Notes: generated by a model from the sequence alone, not told the origin. A DNA stretch of 64,000 bases from Myroides indicus (GCF_004364575.1 NZ_SOAG01000012.1:23360-87359), one strand, 5' to 3'. Positions 45,087 through 55,671 are shown, counted from the first letter of the stretch. Program-made: numbers and translations.

Positions 45087-46328
45087 TTGAAATACAACAA
45101 GCGTTTAATTTATACTTTTTTGGCAGCTATGCTTTTGTTCTCTTGTAAGAAAACGGAAGAAATACAAGTTGAGCAAGGAATTCAGGAAGAAAATGTTGAA
45201 GAAATAATAGCTGAGTTATATGGTTTTAATCTTAATGATTATTTATTGGTAGAAGATACAATTAAAAGAGGAGATAATCTGGGAAAGCTGTTAGGTGACA
45301 ATAATTTTAATCCTTCTGAAGTGCACAATATTGTCGAAAAGATTAAAGATACTATCAACGTTAAAAATATACGTATTGGGCAACCTTATACTTTGGTAAA
45401 ATATAAAAAGGATCCGAATGTATTGGCGGCATTGGTTTATCATCCCAATATATCCGGATATCAGGTTATAGATTTAAGAGACTCCATTTCTGCTTATACC
45501 AAAACATATCCTGTAACAATAAAGCGCAGAACAATAGCAGCAAAAATTGAAGGATCACTTTCATTAAGTTTGGACAAAGAAGGCGTAGACCAATCCTTAG
45601 CTACCCGAATGTCCCAAATTTTTGCTTGGTCTATAGACTTTTTTAAATTACAGCCAGAAGATCGATTTGCTGTTACTATAGAAGAAAAGTACATTAATGA
45701 TACCATTTATGCAGGTATATCTAAAATAGATGCCGCTTATTTTAATTATAGAGGTAAGGATTTATATTCCTTTCCGTATAAGCGACCGGAATCTAAAGGA
45801 ATAGATTACTACGACGAAGAAGGACGACCGATGAAAAGTATGTTTTTAAAAGCACCATTGGAGTTTTTCAGAATTACTTCAAGATATACTAAAAGTCGTT
45901 TTCACCCTGTACAGAAAACTTGGAAAGCACATAACGGAACTGATTATGCAGCACCTACAGGTACACCTATTATGACTACCGCATCAGGAGTAGTGGAAAG
46001 AGCAGGTTATACTGCGGGCAATGGCAACTATGTAAAGGTCAGACATAACGGAACATATTCCACACAATATTTACATATGTCTAAAATATTGGTAAAAGTA
46101 GGACAATATGTCCAGCAAGGGCAAAAAATAGGTTTAGTAGGAAGTACTGGTTTGGCAACAGGACCTCATGTATGTTACCGGTTTTGGAAAAACGGGGTAC
46201 AAGTAGATCCGTTAAGTCAAGTTTTACCAAATTCAGAACCAATGGATAAAAAAGATATTCCGGCTTTTAAAGAATATATCAAACCACTGAAACAAGAGTT
46301 AGATACGGTTATTAATCAAAAATTTTAA
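45087..46328 (+). CDS. M23 family peptidase lipoprotein (LytM-type)
   Basis: 413 residues from a TTG start that opens the lipoprotein signal (MKYNKRLIYTFLAAMLLFSC). A LysM/OapA-like part (about 65-130: DTIKRGDNLGKLLGDNNF) is followed by the M23 domain: HNGTDYAAPTGTPI (zinc His/Asp, HxxxD), YVKVRHNGTYSTQYLHMSK (catalytic His) and GPHVCYRFWKNG. The usual HxH reads H-V-C here, so Cys takes the place of the second zinc His. It likely cuts or regulates cutting of peptidoglycan. pgi follows 11 bp later. Confidence 0.9.
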   Translation: MKYNKRLIYTFLAAMLLFSCKKTEEIQVEQGIQEENVEEIIAELYGFNLNDYLLVEDTIKRGDNLGKLLGDNNFNPSEVHNIVEKIKDTINVKNIRIGQPYTLVKYKKDPNVLAALVYHPNISGYQVIDLRDSISAYTKTYPVTIKRRTIAAKIEGSLSLSLDKEGVDQSLATRMSQIFAWSIDFFKLQPEDRFAVTIEEKYINDTIYAGISKIDAAYFNYRGKDLYSFPYKRPESKGIDYYDEEGRPMKSMFLKAPLEFFRITSRYTKSRFHPVQKTWKAHNGTDYAAPTGTPIMTTASGVVERAGYTAGNGNYVKVRHNGTYSTQYLHMSKILVKVGQYVQQGQKIGLVGSTGLATGPHVCYRFWKNGVQVDPLSQVLPNSEPMDKKDIPAFKEYIKPLKQELDTVINQKF

Positions 46329-46339
46329 AAGAAGAAATT

Positions 46340-47962
46340 TTGGAAAATATTAATCCTTCAGGTACTGCAGCTTGGGAAAAGTTGCGTCTGCATTTTGAGA
46401 AAATGGAGTTTGTTCAAATGCAAGATTTATTTGCAGATGACAAAGAGCGGGTGAAAAAAATGAATGTAGAATGGGGATCTGTTTTATTGGATTATTCTAA
46501 AAATAAAATTACCGAAGAGACGGTTAAGCTATTGATAGAGCTTGCCGAAGAAGTTGGATTGCAATCAGCTATTGATGCGATGTTTTCTGGAAAAAAAATA
46601 AATAAAACAGAAAACAGAGCAGTCCTTCATACAGCTCTCAGAAATTTTTCTGATACGGAAAATATTGTCGTCGACCAAGTAGATGTTTTGGGGGAAGTCA
46701 GAAAAACCCGTATGAAAATCAAACACTTTACAGAGAAAGTTTTGTCGGGAGAATATTTATCATCTACCGGTAAAAAATTCCAAAATGTAATTAATATTGG
46801 TATAGGAGGGTCGGATTTAGGCCCAAAAATGGTTGTAAATGCACTTGAAAATTACAGAAATCAACTTAATGTTTATTTTGTTTCCAATGTAGATAATGAC
46901 TATTTGTTTTCTGTGCTAAATAAATTAGATCCCGAAACAACCCTAGTATTGATTGTTTCTAAAACCTTTACTACACAAGAAACGATTGTTAATGCATTAG
47001 CCGTAAAGGATTGGCTTAAAAGCTCATTACAAAAAGAGGATATAAGTAATCATTTGATAGGTGTTTCAACCAATATTGATGAAGCTGTAAAGTTCGGATT
47101 GAAACCAGAAAATATTTTTCCGATGTGGGATTATGTAGGCGGTCGCTATTCGCTGTGGAGTGCAGTAGGATTATCTGTTGCTTTAGCCGTGGGGTATAGT
47201 AATTTTGAAAAGCTGCTGAAAGGAGCCAATGCAATGGATGTACATTTTAAAAATGCTGAGTTTAAAAAGAATATTCCCGTTATATGCGCTTTGCTTAGTG
47301 TGTGGTATAATAACTTTTTTGGTTATGAAACAGAAGCCGTAGTTCCTTACAGTCAGCTTTTAGAAAAATTTCCGGCACATTTGCAGCAAATGATTATGGA
47401 AAGCAACGGAAAAAACGTTAGTAGAGAAGGATATCCGGTAAACTATCAAACAGGAACTTTAGTTTGGGGTGAAGTAGGGGTTTCTGCCCAGCATGCTTTT
47501 TTTCAGCTTTTTCATCAAGGAACCAAAGTGATTCCAATTGATTTTATAGGATTTGTTAATCCGTTTTTTGAAAAAAGCAAACCGGTGCACGATATATTAA
47601 TGTCTAACTTCTTTGGACAGTCAGAAGCTTTGCTCAACGGAAAAAGAGGAGAAGCTTATCAATCAGATAGTCAGGATTCTCTTAGAGAATTTAAGGATTT
47701 TGTTGGGAACAAACCTTCCAATACAATTTTGATAGACCAGCTAACACCCGAAACATTAGGAATACTTATTGCGTTATATGAACACAAAACATTTGTTCAA
47801 GGAATAATTTGGAACATTTTTAGCTTTGATCAATTCGGAGTAGAATACGGAAAGATTTTAGCTAAAAATATACAAAATGAAATTTTTTCTAAAAATATAA
47901 ATAAACATGATTGTTCTACAGGTTTTTTATTGAATTATTATTTAAAGAGTGATAAAAAATAA
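46340..47962 (+). CDS. pgi: Glucose-6-phosphate isomerase
   Basis: Interconverts glucose-6-phosphate and fructose-6-phosphate. 540 residues, TTG start (MENINPSGTAAWEKL) behind a GAAGAA stretch, family-normal length. Conserved parts are VINIGIGGSDLGPKMV, LVLIVSKTFTTQETIVNA, PMWDYVGGRYSLWSAVGLSV, ESNGKNVSREG and the C-terminal KHDCSTGFLLNYY with the lysine-equivalent region. The GVSAQHAFFQLFHQGT block carries the catalytic His. Confidence 0.96.
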   Translation: MENINPSGTAAWEKLRLHFEKMEFVQMQDLFADDKERVKKMNVEWGSVLLDYSKNKITEETVKLLIELAEEVGLQSAIDAMFSGKKINKTENRAVLHTALRNFSDTENIVVDQVDVLGEVRKTRMKIKHFTEKVLSGEYLSSTGKKFQNVINIGIGGSDLGPKMVVNALENYRNQLNVYFVSNVDNDYLFSVLNKLDPETTLVLIVSKTFTTQETIVNALAVKDWLKSSLQKEDISNHLIGVSTNIDEAVKFGLKPENIFPMWDYVGGRYSLWSAVGLSVALAVGYSNFEKLLKGANAMDVHFKNAEFKKNIPVICALLSVWYNNFFGYETEAVVPYSQLLEKFPAHLQQMIMESNGKNVSREGYPVNYQTGTLVWGEVGVSAQHAFFQLFHQGTKVIPIDFIGFVNPFFEKSKPVHDILMSNFFGQSEALLNGKRGEAYQSDSQDSLREFKDFVGNKPSNTILIDQLTPETLGILIALYEHKTFVQGIIWNIFSFDQFGVEYGKILAKNIQNEIFSKNINKHDCSTGFLLNYYLKSDKK

Positions 47963-48027
47963 GAAATAGTGTAAAGAGATAAACGTTAAATTTAATGTTT
48001 ACGTAACATAACGTAGGGGTGATTTTG

Positions 48028-48035
48028 TACCTTTG
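48028..48035 (+). promoter_or_regulatory. -7 box of the TonB receptor gene
   Basis: TACCTTTG, exact TAnnTTTG, 32 bp before the start; -33 region weak. Confidence 0.5.
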
Positions 48036-48067
48036 TCTCGAAATAATTTATCACTTACACTTAAAAA

Positions 48068-50926
48068 ATGAAAAACTTGAAGAATTGGATGCTGTCTTTT
48101 GTAATGTTATTTACAGCAACATCCGCATTTTCACAAAACAAAGTCGTTGGTAAAGTAATCGACAACGAAATGAATTTCGGATTGCCGGGAGCGTCCGTTA
48201 TTGTTAAGGGAACTCAAAATGGAACTTCGACAGATACGAATGGAGAGTTTGAGCTTAGCGTTAGCAGTGACAAAGGCGAAGTAACGATTTCTTTTATCGG
48301 CTACCAAACCAGAACAGTTCCTTTTACTATCGGGAGCGGTAAGACAAATCTGGGAACCATTGTTCTTAAAGCCGACGAGAATATGTTGGATGATATTGTT
48401 ATTATGGGAGTTGCAGACGTTGCAAAAGACCGTAAAACACCGGTAGCTGTCTCTACAATTAAAGCTGCTGAAATTCAAGAAAAACTAGGTTCACAAGAGT
48501 TTCCCGAAATTTTAAACACAACCCCTTCTGTATACGCTTCAAAAGGTGGCGGAGGCTACGGAGATTCAAATATCAATATCAGAGGGTTTGACCAAAGAAA
48601 TGTTGCTGTATTAATTAATGGTATGCCTGTTAATGATATGGAAGGAGGAGCTGTTTATTGGTCAAACTGGGCTGGACTGTCGGATGTAACTACCGCTATA
48701 CAGGTTCAAAGAGGATTAGGCTCCTCTAAAATTGCAATTTCTTCTGTTGGAGGTACAATTAATGTGTTAACCCGTACTTCTGACGCTAGAGAAGGAGGAT
48801 CGATTTCCGGAAGTGTAGGAACTGGAGATTATTTTAAAGGATTAGCTTCATATAATACGGGGGTTTTAGAGAATGGTTTATCAGCTTCCGTATTATTAGG
48901 TTACGCAAGAGGAAGCGGATATGTTGAAGGAACAGGATTTGAGGGATATAACTATTATTTAGGTTTAGGATACCGTTCTAAAGATTCTCGTCATAATATT
49001 CAATTTACATTTACTGGTGCTAAGCAAGATCATGATCAAAGATCTACTTCAGTTTCTATTGAAAATATCCAAAAATGGAATAATGGGAGAATGAATAAAA
49101 GGTTTAATCCCGATACTGGTTTTTATAATGGAGAGAGATTTAACTTTAAATCTAATTACTACAACAAACCAGTAATGTCCATCAATTACGATTTCAATAT
49201 TAACGAAACTTGGACATTAGGAACTGTATTCTATGGATCTTGGGGTCGTGGTGGCGGAACCGGAGCAATTGGTGGCGGACCGAATGGCTACAGAGATTTT
49301 GGCACAGAAGTAAGAGATGCTAACGGGCATATGCGTTTTGATGATATTGCTGCCTGGAATAGAGGCGAAATTATTGCTGATTGGAATAAACTTGACAAAG
49401 AAGGGAATCCTATAGATAATGGTACGGGTAATGTATTGATAGATGATCCGAACAATCCCGATAAACAGGGTTACTATGTAATGAATTATGATTCAAGAAA
49501 TAAAGATAGAGGAGGTTGGGCGCGTCGTACAAGTATTAATTCACATGACTGGTATGGTACAGTTATAAACCTGAATGCTAAAGTAAACGAGAACTGGATG
49601 ATTGATTTTGGTTTAGACGGACGTATCTATAAAGGATATCACTATCAATTGCTTGATAATTTAATGGGAGCTGATGGATTTTACGTTGACAATAATAAAA
49701 ATAACGGAGGACAACATTATATTGTAAGTCAAACATATGATGCAAAAGCATCTATGAATCCGTGGGTAAATTGGAATAACAGAGAAAAAGTAGGATATCA
49801 CAATGACGGTAATGTAAAATGGTTGGGTGGGTTTGGACAAGTAGAATACTCCAAAGATAATTTATCAGTATTTGTGCAGGGAGCTATTTCTAATCAGTGG
49901 ATGCAAAGAATAGACTACTTTAATTATGATCGTACTACTGGAGAAGGAGCAAAAGAATATAAAAGTGATTGGGAAAGTATCTTAGGAGGTAGCATTAAAG
50001 GAGGAGCAAACTATAATATTAACGAAAATCACAATGTATTCGTAAATTCCGGTTATTTTTCTCGCCAACCTTTTATGAACAATGGGGTGTATTTAAATAA
50101 CACAAATACTGTTAATCCAGATTTGACAAACGAGAAAGTGTTCGGATTAGAAGCCGGATATGGCTATCGAAGCCAAAACTTCAGAGCAAATTTGAACTTA
50201 TATAGAACATCTTGGAAAGACAGAGTAACGCGTGCAACAGGAAGATTTGAGGATATTGCTGAAGATGGAAGTAAAAAAGCAGTTAATGGATATGCTACTT
50301 TAGTTGGAGTAGAGCAAGTTCACACTGGAATGGAAATGGATTTCATCTATTTCCCAACTGATCGATTAACGGTAACAGGATCATTTTCATGGGGTGATTG
50401 GCATTATGCATCGGATGTAACTGGAACATATTATAACGAAGAAACAAATCAACCAATTTATAATGAGCCAGGTAATCCTGATTCCGGATTCAAAACACAT
50501 ACATTATATATTGATGGTGCAAAAGTTGGAGGTGCACCACAGTTAATTGCAAACTTAGGAGCTAGTTACGAGCTAGTAAAAGGATTACATGTGGATGCTA
50601 ACTACAGATACAATGATAATTTTTATGGAACTTTAGCTATTGCTGATGCGAAGGAAGAAGGAATGAGTGGTTCAATGAAGCTTCCGGCTTTTAATTTATT
50701 TGATGCTGGTCTATCATATAGAATGGAAGTTGGGAAAGAAAAACAAAATTCCTTGACTATGCGTGTTAATGTGAATAACGTATTTGACACTACATATATT
50801 TCCTCTGCAAGAACAAATATTGAAGCTACCCCGGAAAGTGTAACTTGGAAAGGTGTAGATGTGAGAAATGAGGTTATGTTGGGAGCAGGAAGAACATGGA
50901 ATTTTACCATGAGATTTAACTTCTAA
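48068..50926 (+). CDS. TonB-dependent receptor with carboxypeptidase-like N-domain
   Basis: 952 residues: signal (MKNLKNWMLSFVMLFTATSA), a CarboxypepD_reg-like domain (about 25-112: VVGKVIDNEMNFGLPGASVI, GTSTDTNGEFEL), a plug (about 120-235: TPVAVSTIKAAEIQEKLGSQ; NINIRGFDQRNVAVLINGMP; VQRGLGSSKIAISSVGGTIN) and a beta barrel ending in an aromatic strand (GRTWNFTMRFNF). The plug carries the N-IRGF motif typical of receptors. There is no SusD next door, so this is not a canonical SusCD pair; a siderophore, cofactor or peptide as substrate is possible. Confidence 0.93.
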   Translation: MKNLKNWMLSFVMLFTATSAFSQNKVVGKVIDNEMNFGLPGASVIVKGTQNGTSTDTNGEFELSVSSDKGEVTISFIGYQTRTVPFTIGSGKTNLGTIVLKADENMLDDIVIMGVADVAKDRKTPVAVSTIKAAEIQEKLGSQEFPEILNTTPSVYASKGGGGYGDSNINIRGFDQRNVAVLINGMPVNDMEGGAVYWSNWAGLSDVTTAIQVQRGLGSSKIAISSVGGTINVLTRTSDAREGGSISGSVGTGDYFKGLASYNTGVLENGLSASVLLGYARGSGYVEGTGFEGYNYYLGLGYRSKDSRHNIQFTFTGAKQDHDQRSTSVSIENIQKWNNGRMNKRFNPDTGFYNGERFNFKSNYYNKPVMSINYDFNINETWTLGTVFYGSWGRGGGTGAIGGGPNGYRDFGTEVRDANGHMRFDDIAAWNRGEIIADWNKLDKEGNPIDNGTGNVLIDDPNNPDKQGYYVMNYDSRNKDRGGWARRTSINSHDWYGTVINLNAKVNENWMIDFGLDGRIYKGYHYQLLDNLMGADGFYVDNNKNNGGQHYIVSQTYDAKASMNPWVNWNNREKVGYHNDGNVKWLGGFGQVEYSKDNLSVFVQGAISNQWMQRIDYFNYDRTTGEGAKEYKSDWESILGGSIKGGANYNINENHNVFVNSGYFSRQPFMNNGVYLNNTNTVNPDLTNEKVFGLEAGYGYRSQNFRANLNLYRTSWKDRVTRATGRFEDIAEDGSKKAVNGYATLVGVEQVHTGMEMDFIYFPTDRLTVTGSFSWGDWHYASDVTGTYYNEETNQPIYNEPGNPDSGFKTHTLYIDGAKVGGAPQLIANLGASYELVKGLHVDANYRYNDNFYGTLAIADAKEEGMSGSMKLPAFNLFDAGLSYRMEVGKEKQNSLTMRVNVNNVFDTTYISSARTNIEATPESVTWKGVDVRNEVMLGAGRTWNFTMRFNF

Positions 50927-50951
50927 GAAAAATTATTTTTTTATATAATCA

Positions 50952-50988
50952 AAAAAAAGGGCTGTACAATTTGTATAGCCCTTTTTTT
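50952..50988 (+). terminator. Terminator after the TonB receptor
   Basis: AAAAAAAGGGCT...TACAA pairs with TTGTA...AGCCCTTTTTTT (50952-50969 with 50971-50988), one G-T wobble. Confidence 0.85.
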
Positions 50989-51045
50989 GATTGCTAAATG
51001 GATATTATGTTGTAATTTCATAACTTAGTTTTAAAGTTGCAAAAA

Positions 51046-51996
51046 ATGAAAAAATATAAATTTGGACAAACAAACTTATTTACCCCCGCATTGTCTTTTG
51101 GAGGGAATGTATTTGGATGGACGTTAGATGAAAAAGTATCTTTTAGAATGTTAGATGAACTTTATGATAAAGGATTAACTTTTATAGATACTGCCAATAA
51201 TTACTCGCATTGGGTACCCGGGAATACAGGAGGAGAGTCCGAAATAATTATCGGAAAATGGTTTAAGCAAACAGGCAAACGGCAAAAAGTTGTGCTATCT
51301 ACTAAAGTTGGAGGTAAAATGGGAGATGGTACACGGGGGCTCAGAGGAGATTATATAAGACAATGTGTAGAAGATTCTTTGAGAAGATTAAATACGGATT
51401 ATATTGATTTATATTTTTCACATTATGATGACATTGATACACCTCAGGAAGAAACGATGAAAGAGTTTAATGAATTAGTAAAAGAGGGAAAAGTACGTTA
51501 TTTAGGCGCTTCAAATCTTACAGCAGAACGTATAGTTTCCGCTAATAAAATTGCATTGGAATCTGGTTGGGAAAAATATGTTGCGTTACAACCTTTATAC
51601 AATCTATATGACAGGGAGAGATTTGAAACGGAATATCTACCACTTTCACAACAAGATGATATGGCTGTTATGAGTTATTTTGCTCTGGCAAGCGGATTCT
51701 TAAGTGGGAAATACCGAACCCAAACAGATTTGGAAAATAGTAAACGCAAAGACATGGTAAAAGGTTACCTTAATGAAAGAGGAATGAAAATTCTAGACAG
51801 TTTACAAGTTATTGCATCTAATCATAATGCAGAATTGGCAGAAATAGCAATTGCATGGCAAATTCAAAAACCAGAAATAACTGCACCTATTGTCAGCGCA
51901 ACTACCTTTACTCAATTACAAAGTCTAATAAAATCTGTATCTCTGGAATTATCAGATGAAGAAATAAAAGAATTGGAAAGGGCAAGTGTATATTAA
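51046..51996 (+). CDS. Aldo/keto reductase
   Basis: 316 residues from ATG 51046 (a TTG at 51037 lacks support). A TIM-barrel NADPH reductase: NVFGWTLDEKVSFRMLDEL, FIDTANNYSHW with catalytic Asp and Tyr, VVLSTKVGGKMGDG with Lys, DLYFSHYDDIDTP with His, and the C-terminal GAxNxTAE-like ASNLTAERIV and VSATTFTQL. It belongs to the YajO/Tas-like group; substrate unknown. Convergent with metG. Confidence 0.92.
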   Translation: MKKYKFGQTNLFTPALSFGGNVFGWTLDEKVSFRMLDELYDKGLTFIDTANNYSHWVPGNTGGESEIIIGKWFKQTGKRQKVVLSTKVGGKMGDGTRGLRGDYIRQCVEDSLRRLNTDYIDLYFSHYDDIDTPQEETMKEFNELVKEGKVRYLGASNLTAERIVSANKIALESGWEKYVALQPLYNLYDRERFETEYLPLSQQDDMAVMSYFALASGFLSGKYRTQTDLENSKRKDMVKGYLNERGMKILDSLQVIASNHNAELAEIAIAWQIQKPEITAPIVSATTFTQLQSLIKSVSLELSDEEIKELERASVY

Positions 51997-51997
51997 T

Positions 51998-52029
51998 AAA
52001 AAAAGAGCTATTGCAATAGCTCTTTTTTT
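51998..52029. terminator. Bidirectional terminator between the AKR gene and metG
   Basis: Perfect 32-bp palindrome AAAAAAAGAGCTATTG/CAATAGCTCTTTTTTT, serving both convergent genes. Confidence 0.88.
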
Positions 52030-52030
52030 A

Positions 52031-54091
52031 TTAGCTTATAATAGCTCCGTTGGTAGTATTTCCTTCATCCGGATTAACAAAAACTAATTTGCCGTTAGCG
52101 TTTTCCGTCATCAGTATCATTCCCTGACTCTCAACTCCTCTTAACTTTCTAGGAGCAAGATTAGCTAAAACAGTTACTTTTTTTCCGATAATTTCTTCAG
52201 GTGAAAAATGTTCAGCAATCCCGGAAACAATAGTTCTAACATCCATTCCTGTATCTACTTTTAATACTAAAAGTTTATTGGCTTTTGGCATTTTTTCAGC
52301 TTCAAGTATGGTTCCTACTCGGAGATCTAATTTTGAAAAATGTTCGTAAGTAGCAGTTTCTTTTTGCCGTTCAATAATTTTATTGGCAGAAGCATTTGCT
52401 TTTTTAGAAGCTTCTAGCTTATCTAACTGTTTTTGGATTTCCTCATCTTCAATTTTGGCAAATAATAATGCTGCTTCGCCAATTTTGTGATCTGCTTTTA
52501 AAAGAGGAATATCTTTTTCTAAATTATTCCAAGAAGTAGGTTGATCTATCTTTAAAATAGATTTTAATTTATGAGCAGTAAAAGGTAAAAAAGGTTCTGC
52601 CAGAGTACTTAGAGCTGCTGCAATTTGCAAAGCAATATACATTTGGGTTTTTACGCGCTCCGGATTATCTTTAATTAGCTTCCAAGGTTCTTCGTCTGCC
52701 AGATATTTATTCCCTAACCGCGCTGCATTCATCATTTCTGATAACGCTTCTCTAAACCGATAGCGTTCGACCGAACTTTCGATAACAGAAGGATAAGCTC
52801 TTAATTCCTGTAAAGTAGCAATATCTGTCTCGGTAAATTCATTAGGATGGGGAATTATGCCGTTGTAATATTTGTTGGTCAGGACAACCACACGGTTAAT
52901 AAAGTTACCAAATATAGCAACGAGCTCGTTGTTGTTTCTTGCCTGAAAATCTTTCCAGGTAAAATCGTTATCTTTTGTTTCGGGTGCATTTGACGTTAAA
53001 ACATAGCGCAAAACATCCTGTTTGTCAGGAAAGTCTTCTAAATATTCATGTAGCCAAACTGCCCAGTTTTTAGAAGTGGAAAGCTTGTTGCCCTCCAGAT
53101 TTAAAAATTCGTTAGCCGGAACATTGTCAGGCAAAATATAGCTTCCTTCAGCTTTTAACATTGCAGGAAAAATAACGCAGTGAAAAACAATATTGTCTTT
53201 TCCTATAAAGTGAACCAGTTTAGTGTCCTCAGATTTCCAGTAAGGTTCCCAGTTTTTTCCTTCTCGTTCTGCCCACTCTTTGGTAGAGGATATATAGCCG
53301 ATTGGCGCATCAAACCAAACATAGAGTACTTTTCCTTCTGCTCCTTCTACCGGAACAGGAATTCCCCAGTCTAAGTCTCTGGTTACTGCACGAGGTTTTA
53401 AACCGTCATCCAACCATGATTTTACCTGACCGTATACATTTGGCTTCCAGTCATTTTTATGTCCTTCTAAAATCCATTGGCGCAAGAATGTATCATATTG
53501 ATCCAATGGTAAAAACCAGTGTTTGGTAGATTTTAATATAGGTTTAGAACCTGTAAGCGTTGATTTTGGATTAATAAGGTCTGTAGCATTTAACGAAGTA
53601 CCGCATTTTTCACATTGATCTCCATAAGCTTCTTCATTTCCACATTTGGGACAAGTACCCAATACATAGCGGTCTGCTAAAAATTGTTGGGCTTGTTCGT
53701 CGTATAATTGTTCAGAAACTTCTTCTATAAATTTACCTTCTTTATATAATTTTCTGAAAAACTCTGAGGCGGTTTGATGGTGAATAGAAGAAGAGGTGCG
53801 GGAGTAATTGTCAAATGAAATTCCAAAATCTGAAAAAGATTGTTTTATGATTTGATTGTACTTGTTAATAACCTCCTGTGGCGTTATTCCCTCTTTTTTT
53901 GCCTTCATAGAAATGGCCACACCGTGTTCGTCACTACCACAAATAAAAGCTACGTCTTGGTTTTGCAAACGCAAAAAACGAGCATAAATATCAGCAGGAA
54001 CATATACACCTGCTAGATGACCAATATGGATAGGACCATTTGTATAGGGCAAAGCGGCTGTGATGGTATATCTCTTAGGGTTTTGTATCAT
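52031..54091 (-). CDS. metG: Methionyl-tRNA synthetase
   Basis: 686 residues from the ATG at 54091 ([19 protein letters not shown]). A 64-residue upstream extension in the same frame (from 54283) is hydrophobic and has no homology; it includes the promoter, so it is rejected. Motifs: [10 protein letters not shown] (HIGH), four-cysteine zinc knuckle [22 protein letters not shown]-type region, LSTSKNW for KMSKS and a C-terminal EMAPII/Arc1p tRNA-binding domain ([20 protein letters not shown]). Confidence 0.95.
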   Translation of the reverse strand: MIQNPKRYTITAALPYTNGPIHIGHLAGVYVPADIYARFLRLQNQDVAFICGSDEHGVAISMKAKKEGITPQEVINKYNQIIKQSFSDFGISFDNYSRTSSSIHHQTASEFFRKLYKEGKFIEEVSEQLYDEQAQQFLADRYVLGTCPKCGNEEAYGDQCEKCGTSLNATDLINPKSTLTGSKPILKSTKHWFLPLDQYDTFLRQWILEGHKNDWKPNVYGQVKSWLDDGLKPRAVTRDLDWGIPVPVEGAEGKVLYVWFDAPIGYISSTKEWAEREGKNWEPYWKSEDTKLVHFIGKDNIVFHCVIFPAMLKAEGSYILPDNVPANEFLNLEGNKLSTSKNWAVWLHEYLEDFPDKQDVLRYVLTSNAPETKDNDFTWKDFQARNNNELVAIFGNFINRVVVLTNKYYNGIIPHPNEFTETDIATLQELRAYPSVIESSVERYRFREALSEMMNAARLGNKYLADEEPWKLIKDNPERVKTQMYIALQIAAALSTLAEPFLPFTAHKLKSILKIDQPTSWNNLEKDIPLLKADHKIGEAALLFAKIEDEEIQKQLDKLEASKKANASANKIIERQKETATYEHFSKLDLRVGTILEAEKMPKANKLLVLKVDTGMDVRTIVSGIAEHFSPEEIIGKKVTVLANLAPRKLRGVESQGMILMTENANGKLVFVNPDEGNTTNGAIIS

Positions 54092-54110
54092 ATCAGATAT
54101 AAATAAAATA

Positions 54111-54118
54111 CAAAAATA
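54111..54118 (-). promoter_or_regulatory. Candidate -7 box of metG
   Basis: Minus-strand TATTTTTG, 20 bp before the metG start. -33 box not seen. Confidence 0.45.
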
Positions 54119-54208
54119 AACAATACAAGCGGATTTAAAGAGACTTAAATTAAATAAATATCGCGCTGGTGAATATAGAAAACAGTCTATTGCAATGTGT
54201 AAAAGCAA

Positions 54209-54236
54209 TAATTTTATGATTTTAATCATAAAATTA
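54209..54236. repeat. 13-bp inverted repeat upstream of metG
   Basis: TAATTTTATGATT (54209-54221) and AATCATAAAATTA (54224-54236) are perfect complements with a 2-nt gap, 90 bp upstream of the metG promoter. It may be a cruciform or operator. Confidence 0.55.
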
Positions 54237-54292
54237 GAACCTGTATAATGAGTAATTTTACGCAGTGTTGTTTTTTTGAACAAATTAATTGC

Positions 54293-54315
54293 AGAGAAGT
54301 TTGACTTCTCTTTTT
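54293..54315 (+). terminator. Terminator-like hairpin just before the ClC start codon
   Basis: AGAGAAGT (54293-54300) with ACTTCTCT (54304-54311), loop TTG, T run to 54315. The ClC gene starts at 54323, so it may be an attenuator; no known riboswitch fits. Confidence 0.5.
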
Positions 54316-54322
54316 GTGTTTT

Positions 54323-55603
54323 ATGGATTTAAAGATTCACGTTTCAAAGAAAAATTTTTATTGGATTAAATGGAGTAAAATTATATTTTGTTCTGTTTTG
54401 ATAGGGTTTGTAGTAGGGTTGGTAACATTGATGTTTAAAAATTTGGTTGAAGAGTATGAGCATATCCTTTTTTCTAAGGCTCAATCCACTAAAGTTATGT
54501 TTTTTGTTCTCCCTTTAATGGGGTTAGGACTCATTTATTGTTTGCGACTTTTTGTTTTTCACAACCGAAAAAATAAGGGGATATCGGAAGTTTTAGAAGC
54601 CGTTCACTTTAAAAAGAAGCTGCCCGCTTATAAAATTCCGTCACATTTTTTTAATGGTTTTCTTACTGTGATTTTTGGCGGAGCCACCGGGATAGAAGTT
54701 TCCACCGTAGTTGCAACGGCGGCCATGGGAGATTTGGCTTCTAAAAAAGAGCCGATTTTTAAAAAATATAAAAAAGAATTTATGGGAGCTGCAGTAGCGA
54801 CAGGCATCTCAATATTATTTTGCAGTCCGTTGGCAGGTTTTTTCTTTTCATATGAAAATATCAAAAAACAAAATTCAAATGTTTTTTGGATTTCCCATGC
54901 AATTGGAGTTTCTATAGCTGTGCTCCTAATGTTTTTATTTGATGTTCAACCATTGTTTGAATTACATTTTTTACCAAAAATATGGCACTTACAAGCACTG
55001 CCTTATTTTTTTATTATTAGTCTGTTAGCGGGAATTTATGGAGTATATATGACAAAAATAGTATTGTTTTCCAAGCAAAAATTTCCTTTTAAAAATATGC
55101 CCGTTTTACAGTTCGTCACAGCAAGTATACTGATAGGGTCAATCTTATTTGTATTTCCCCACTTGTATGGGGACGGGTATCATACTTTAAAGTCGTTTAC
55201 TTCTCCGCAAACTATATTGACTTTTTCAACGGGATTATTGATGGTCTTAGTATTGATTAAACCATGGATTACGGGAATTACTTTGGCAGGAGGAGGGGAT
55301 GGAGGCGTATTTGCTCCCAGTATTTTTGGAGGAGCTTGCTTAGGATTAATGATTGGGATAATTGTTAAAACTTACTTTTATGACGATGTTGTTTTAATAA
55401 ATTTTGTAATTATGGGAATAGCATTAACGGTTAGCGCTACTTTGCATGCTCCTTTTACAGCAGTTTTTCTTACTTGCGGAATATTTAATAATTACAGCCT
55501 AATTCTGCCTCTTTTAATTTTTGTTTTTGTAAGTTTTATAGTGTCCAAAAAAATATATCCTTTTACGGTATACAGTATTTCTTTACAAAAGCAAAAGAGA
55601 TAA
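54323..55603 (+). CDS. ClC-family chloride channel/transporter
   Basis: 426 residues, about 10-12 hydrophobic helices. Start ATG 54323 (an in-frame TTG at 54314 lies over the hairpin). The ClC signature stretches are visible: [13 protein letters not shown], equivalent to the GREGPTVQ filter region with the gating Glu, and [11 protein letters not shown] for the second filter, and [20 protein letters not shown] [16 protein letters not shown]. No CBS domain. Whether it is a channel or a proton exchanger cannot be decided from sequence; the proton Glu is not located by eye. Confidence 0.9.
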   Translation: MDLKIHVSKKNFYWIKWSKIIFCSVLIGFVVGLVTLMFKNLVEEYEHILFSKAQSTKVMFFVLPLMGLGLIYCLRLFVFHNRKNKGISEVLEAVHFKKKLPAYKIPSHFFNGFLTVIFGGATGIEVSTVVATAAMGDLASKKEPIFKKYKKEFMGAAVATGISILFCSPLAGFFFSYENIKKQNSNVFWISHAIGVSIAVLLMFLFDVQPLFELHFLPKIWHLQALPYFFIISLLAGIYGVYMTKIVLFSKQKFPFKNMPVLQFVTASILIGSILFVFPHLYGDGYHTLKSFTSPQTILTFSTGLLMVLVLIKPWITGITLAGGGDGGVFAPSIFGGACLGLMIGIIVKTYFYDDVVLINFVIMGIALTVSATLHAPFTAVFLTCGIFNNYSLILPLLIFVFVSFIVSKKIYPFTVYSISLQKQKR

Positions 55604-55651
55604 AAGTGCAAGAGTATTTTACCTCTATTTTCTTGTTTGTTTAGTTTTCTT

Positions 55652-55671
55652 TTTCAATTTGCAAATTGAAA
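55652..55671. promoter_or_regulatory. 20-bp perfect palindrome over the crp-type promoter
   Basis: TTTCAATTTG / CAAATTGAAA, a perfect 20-bp palindrome; the -33 TTTG (55658-55661) lies inside it. Likely operator for the downstream regulator. Confidence 0.75.

Noticed and set aside
48068..50926. Polysaccharide utilisation locus around the TonB receptor
   Set aside because: No SusD, glycoside hydrolase or sulfatase gene lies nearby.
54092..54283. Hydrophobic N-terminal extension of metG
   Set aside because: Same frame, but absent from MetG proteins; it overlaps the candidate promoter and inverted repeat.
54092..54322. Fluoride riboswitch before the ClC gene
   Set aside because: The conserved GG-rich crcB pseudoknot pattern is not present; only simple hairpins are seen.
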